From assembly GCA_002731315.1 (NCBI GenBank), contig PCBG01000001.1, positions 31,326 through 58,182 on the forward strand: a DNA stretch of 26,857 bases, in the 5' to 3' direction. Position numbers and translations under genes: made by a program. This DNA is from Rhodospirillaceae bacterium (GTDB lineage Bacteria > Pseudomonadota > Alphaproteobacteria > Puniceispirillales > Puniceispirillaceae). This document shows positions 25,609-26,857 of this stretch, piece after piece (position 1 is the stretch's first letter; each line of letters opens with the position of its first letter). Below the pieces are notes generated by a model that did no database searches, was not told the DNA's origin, and worked only from the letters and a program-made list of their open reading frames with translations.

Positions 25609-25637
25609 TTGATCGGTCACATTTTGGCCGCTACATT
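25609..25637 (+). promoter_or_regulatory. Promoter of tRNA-Gln
   Basis: TTGATC (25609-25614) and TACATT (25632-25637) are separated by exactly 17 bases. Predicted transcription start is near 25644, about ten bases before the mature tRNA 5' end, typical for a stable RNA gene. Confidence 0.65.
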
Positions 25638-25653
25638 GCGACCACTCTGCGAC

Positions 25654-25728
25654 TGGGGCGTAGCCAAGTGGTAAGGCATCGGTTTTTGGTATCGTGTATC
25701 GTAGGTTCGAATCCTACCGCCCCAGCCA
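25654..25728 (+). tRNA. tRNA-Gln(UUG)
   Basis: The cloverleaf is complete. The acceptor TGGGGCG (25654-25660) pairs with CGCCCCA (25718-25724), discriminator G, and CCA (25726-25728) is encoded. The D stem is GCC/GGC, the anticodon loop TTTTGGT (25684-25690) carries TTG, reading CAA/CAG, and the T arm is GTAGG-TTCGAAT-CCTAC. The anticodon stem TCGGT/ATCGT has a T-T mismatch at its outermost position (25679 with 25695) and one G-U pair; the rest pairs normally. Confidence 0.95.
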
Positions 25729-25757
25729 GAGTCAATTCCGTTTCATAAATGTGGTGC

Positions 25758-26501
25758 CTAAGGCACTGATGACAGTGAATAGCCCTGCGTGCCTGTCAGG
25801 ATCATGTTCCTTTTAGTAAGCCGCTTCATCTTCTGGCGCAATCGATAGATATGCGTTTCTACCGTGTGGGTGCTTAGTCCGTTTTGAAAACCCCATACTT
25901 CGGCCAGAAGCTCTTCCTTTGTGACGCAGTTAGGATGCGCACAGTACAGATACTTCAGAATGGTCGATTCTTTTTCGGTAAGGATCACCTTGCAGGTCTC
26001 ATCCTTAGACTTTAGCAGCTTGTTGGCAGGCAGAAAGCTCAGCCCACCAATCGAAAATCGCGCTGGGTCTGATGCCTTGTGCTGCCACAGTTGTGACTTG
26101 ACGCGCGCCAGTAATTCGCCAAGACGCATCGGCTTGATCACATAGTCATTGGCGCCAGCTTCAAGGCTGGAAATGATGTCCTGTTCAGCATTCTGACCAG
26201 TCAGCATGATAATGGGTTTGAGAAAGCCGCGTTCACGAATCTTGCGGCAAATTTCTATGCCGTTGCCATCCGGAAGGCGAATATCAAGGATGATCAAGTC
26301 CGGGTTGCGCAGATCAATCTCGCGAAACGTTTCGATCAGTGTTTCCGCTTCGTAAACCTCTTCAAACCCTTCGGCAGCAAACTGCTCCATTAGGGTCGCT
26401 CGCAAAAAGGTATCATCATCAACCACAAGGAGCCTGCCAGTGGGCATCGTGTCCCATACTGCATCGGCTTCAAATCCTTGCAATTTTATTCTGCTCTCCA
26501 T
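25758..26501 (-). CDS. OmpR-family response regulator
   Basis: This 247-aa two-component response regulator has a receiver domain (about 22-135) with the acidic pocket VVDDD (27-31), phosphoacceptor D73 (ILDIRLPDGNG), T101 and K123. A winged-helix DNA-binding domain (about 148-247) ends with 'LSTHTVETHIYRLRQKM', the recognition-helix region of the OmpR/PhoB type. No histidine kinase gene is adjacent, so it is an orphan here and the signal is unknown. Start ATG 26501 gives an 18-residue leader; ATG 26447 (MPTGRLLVVDDD) is a reasonable alternative, and neither has a strong ribosome site. A perfect 5-bp inverted repeat GTGCC-TAA-GGCAC spans the stop codon (25754-25766) and might aid termination. 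Confidence 0.9.
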   Translation of the reverse strand: MESRIKLQGFEADAVWDTMPTGRLLVVDDDTFLRATLMEQFAAEGFEEVYEAETLIETFREIDLRNPDLIILDIRLPDGNGIEICRKIRERGFLKPIIMLTGQNAEQDIISSLEAGANDYVIKPMRLGELLARVKSQLWQHKASDPARFSIGGLSFLPANKLLKSKDETCKVILTEKESTILKYLYCAHPNCVTKEELLAEVWGFQNGLSTHTVETHIYRLRQKMKRLTKRNMILTGTQGYSLSSVP

Positions 26502-26605
26502 ACAACCAGCCTAGATGGTTTTTTCTTGTACTGCCAGCAAGGATAGACTCAATAAATCAATTGTAGAAACCCACAAAGGCAGCTGGTGTAACCGGCTTAA
26601 AAAGC

Positions 26606-26857
26606 ATGCAGGATCTTCGAGCAAATCGGACCCATCTCAAGACCGAACGCAGCTGTCAGGAACTGAGGCGCGGCGGCGTTGTATTACTGAGGCTCGCAAA
26701 TGGAGCGGCCTGTTTTCTACGCGCAGCCGAACTAATGGGGGATGATTGTCGCGATGAACTGCAGCGTCTTGCCGGATCAGGCGCGCTGCTGGTGCTGACA
26801 ACGATGCGCATGGAAAGCCTCGGCCGCAATCTGGCCGAGAATTTTTGTGGCGCCAGC
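26606..26857 (+). CDS. ribA: GTP cyclohydrolase II, RibA (5' part, cut by window edge)
   Basis: This frame of 84 codons is open to the right edge. The N-terminus reads ERSCQELRRGGVVLLR, then GAACFLRAAEL, then GSGALLVLTTMRMESLG. It resembles the non-catalytic N-terminal extension of alphaproteobacterial GTP cyclohydrolase II proteins, in which a degenerate segment precedes the zinc-binding catalytic domain. The catalytic motifs would lie outside the window, so this call rests on the N-terminal pattern only. An in-frame stop at 26564-26566 and the absence of other good starts favour ATG 26606, though its ribosome site is poor. It diverges from the response regulator gene with 104 bases between the two starts. 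Confidence 0.6.
   Translation, partial: MQDLRANRTHLKTERSCQELRRGGVVLLRLANGAACFLRAAELMGDDCRDELQRLAGSGALLVLTTMRMESLGRNLAENFCGAS

Noticed and set aside
26515..26745. Alternative plus-strand open frame at the right edge
   Set aside because: It overlaps the RibA-like frame beginning at 26606, which shows family-like sequence and runs to the edge. This one ends and has no resemblance to a family.

Overview
The window looks like the chromosome of an alphaproteobacterium. The evidence is a CcrM-type GANTC adenine methyltransferase beside rnhB, a TPR lipoprotein gene overlapping the region upstream of ispE, a family-4-like uracil-DNA glycosylase of the type with a 'CALK' N-terminal motif, and a RibA with an extended non-catalytic N-terminus. 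Lineage below class cannot be fixed from sequence alone; a marine Rhodospirillales/SAR116-like organism is a guess. No rRNA, CRISPR array, transposase, integrase or phage gene was seen.

Positions 1-3835 form a zinc-homeostasis module: znuA (cut by the left edge, minus strand) diverges from the overlapping operon znuC-znuB-zur (plus). A COG0523/CobW GTPase gene lies tail to tail with zur. A near-palindromic AT-rich site at 460-474 lies in the spacer of plausible promoters for both divergent transcripts and is a strong Zur-box candidate. ZnuA, ZnuC and the GTPase each carry a histidine-rich stretch. This module is visibly more AT-rich than the rest. A 637-base gene-free stretch (3836-4472) holding a strong UUCG-capped hairpin separates it from the GC-richer remainder.

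Positions 4473-7097 hold yaaA (peroxide-stress family), a spermidine-synthase-like methyltransferase-fold protein and a membrane-anchored metallophosphoesterase. Positions 7188-11526 are a sugar-nucleotide and envelope-precursor cluster: ugd and gmhA on the minus strand, divergent from galU and a phosphomannomutase/phosphoglucomutase gene. Together these could supply UDP-glucose, UDP-glucuronate, hexose-1-phosphates and heptose precursors for polysaccharide or LPS.

Positions 11613-15642 carry malate synthase G (glyoxylate shunt), an overlapping adenine phosphoribosyltransferase gene and a UMF1-type MFS permease. Positions 15647-20936 are all minus strand: UDG, soluble lytic transglycosylase, moaB, rnhB and ccrM in transcription order.

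Positions 21070-25535 (plus) encode ETF:ubiquinone oxidoreductase, a TPR lipoprotein and ispE. They are followed by tRNA-Gln(UUG) with a good promoter, an OmpR-family response regulator on the minus strand and the 5' part of ribA running off the right edge.

Most of the window is ordinary housekeeping sequence. I did not find a convincing unknown multi-gene system. The best second looks are the zinc module with its histidine-rich repeat and shared operator, the orphan hairpin at 4103-4128, and the glycosylase lacking its Fe-S cysteines.
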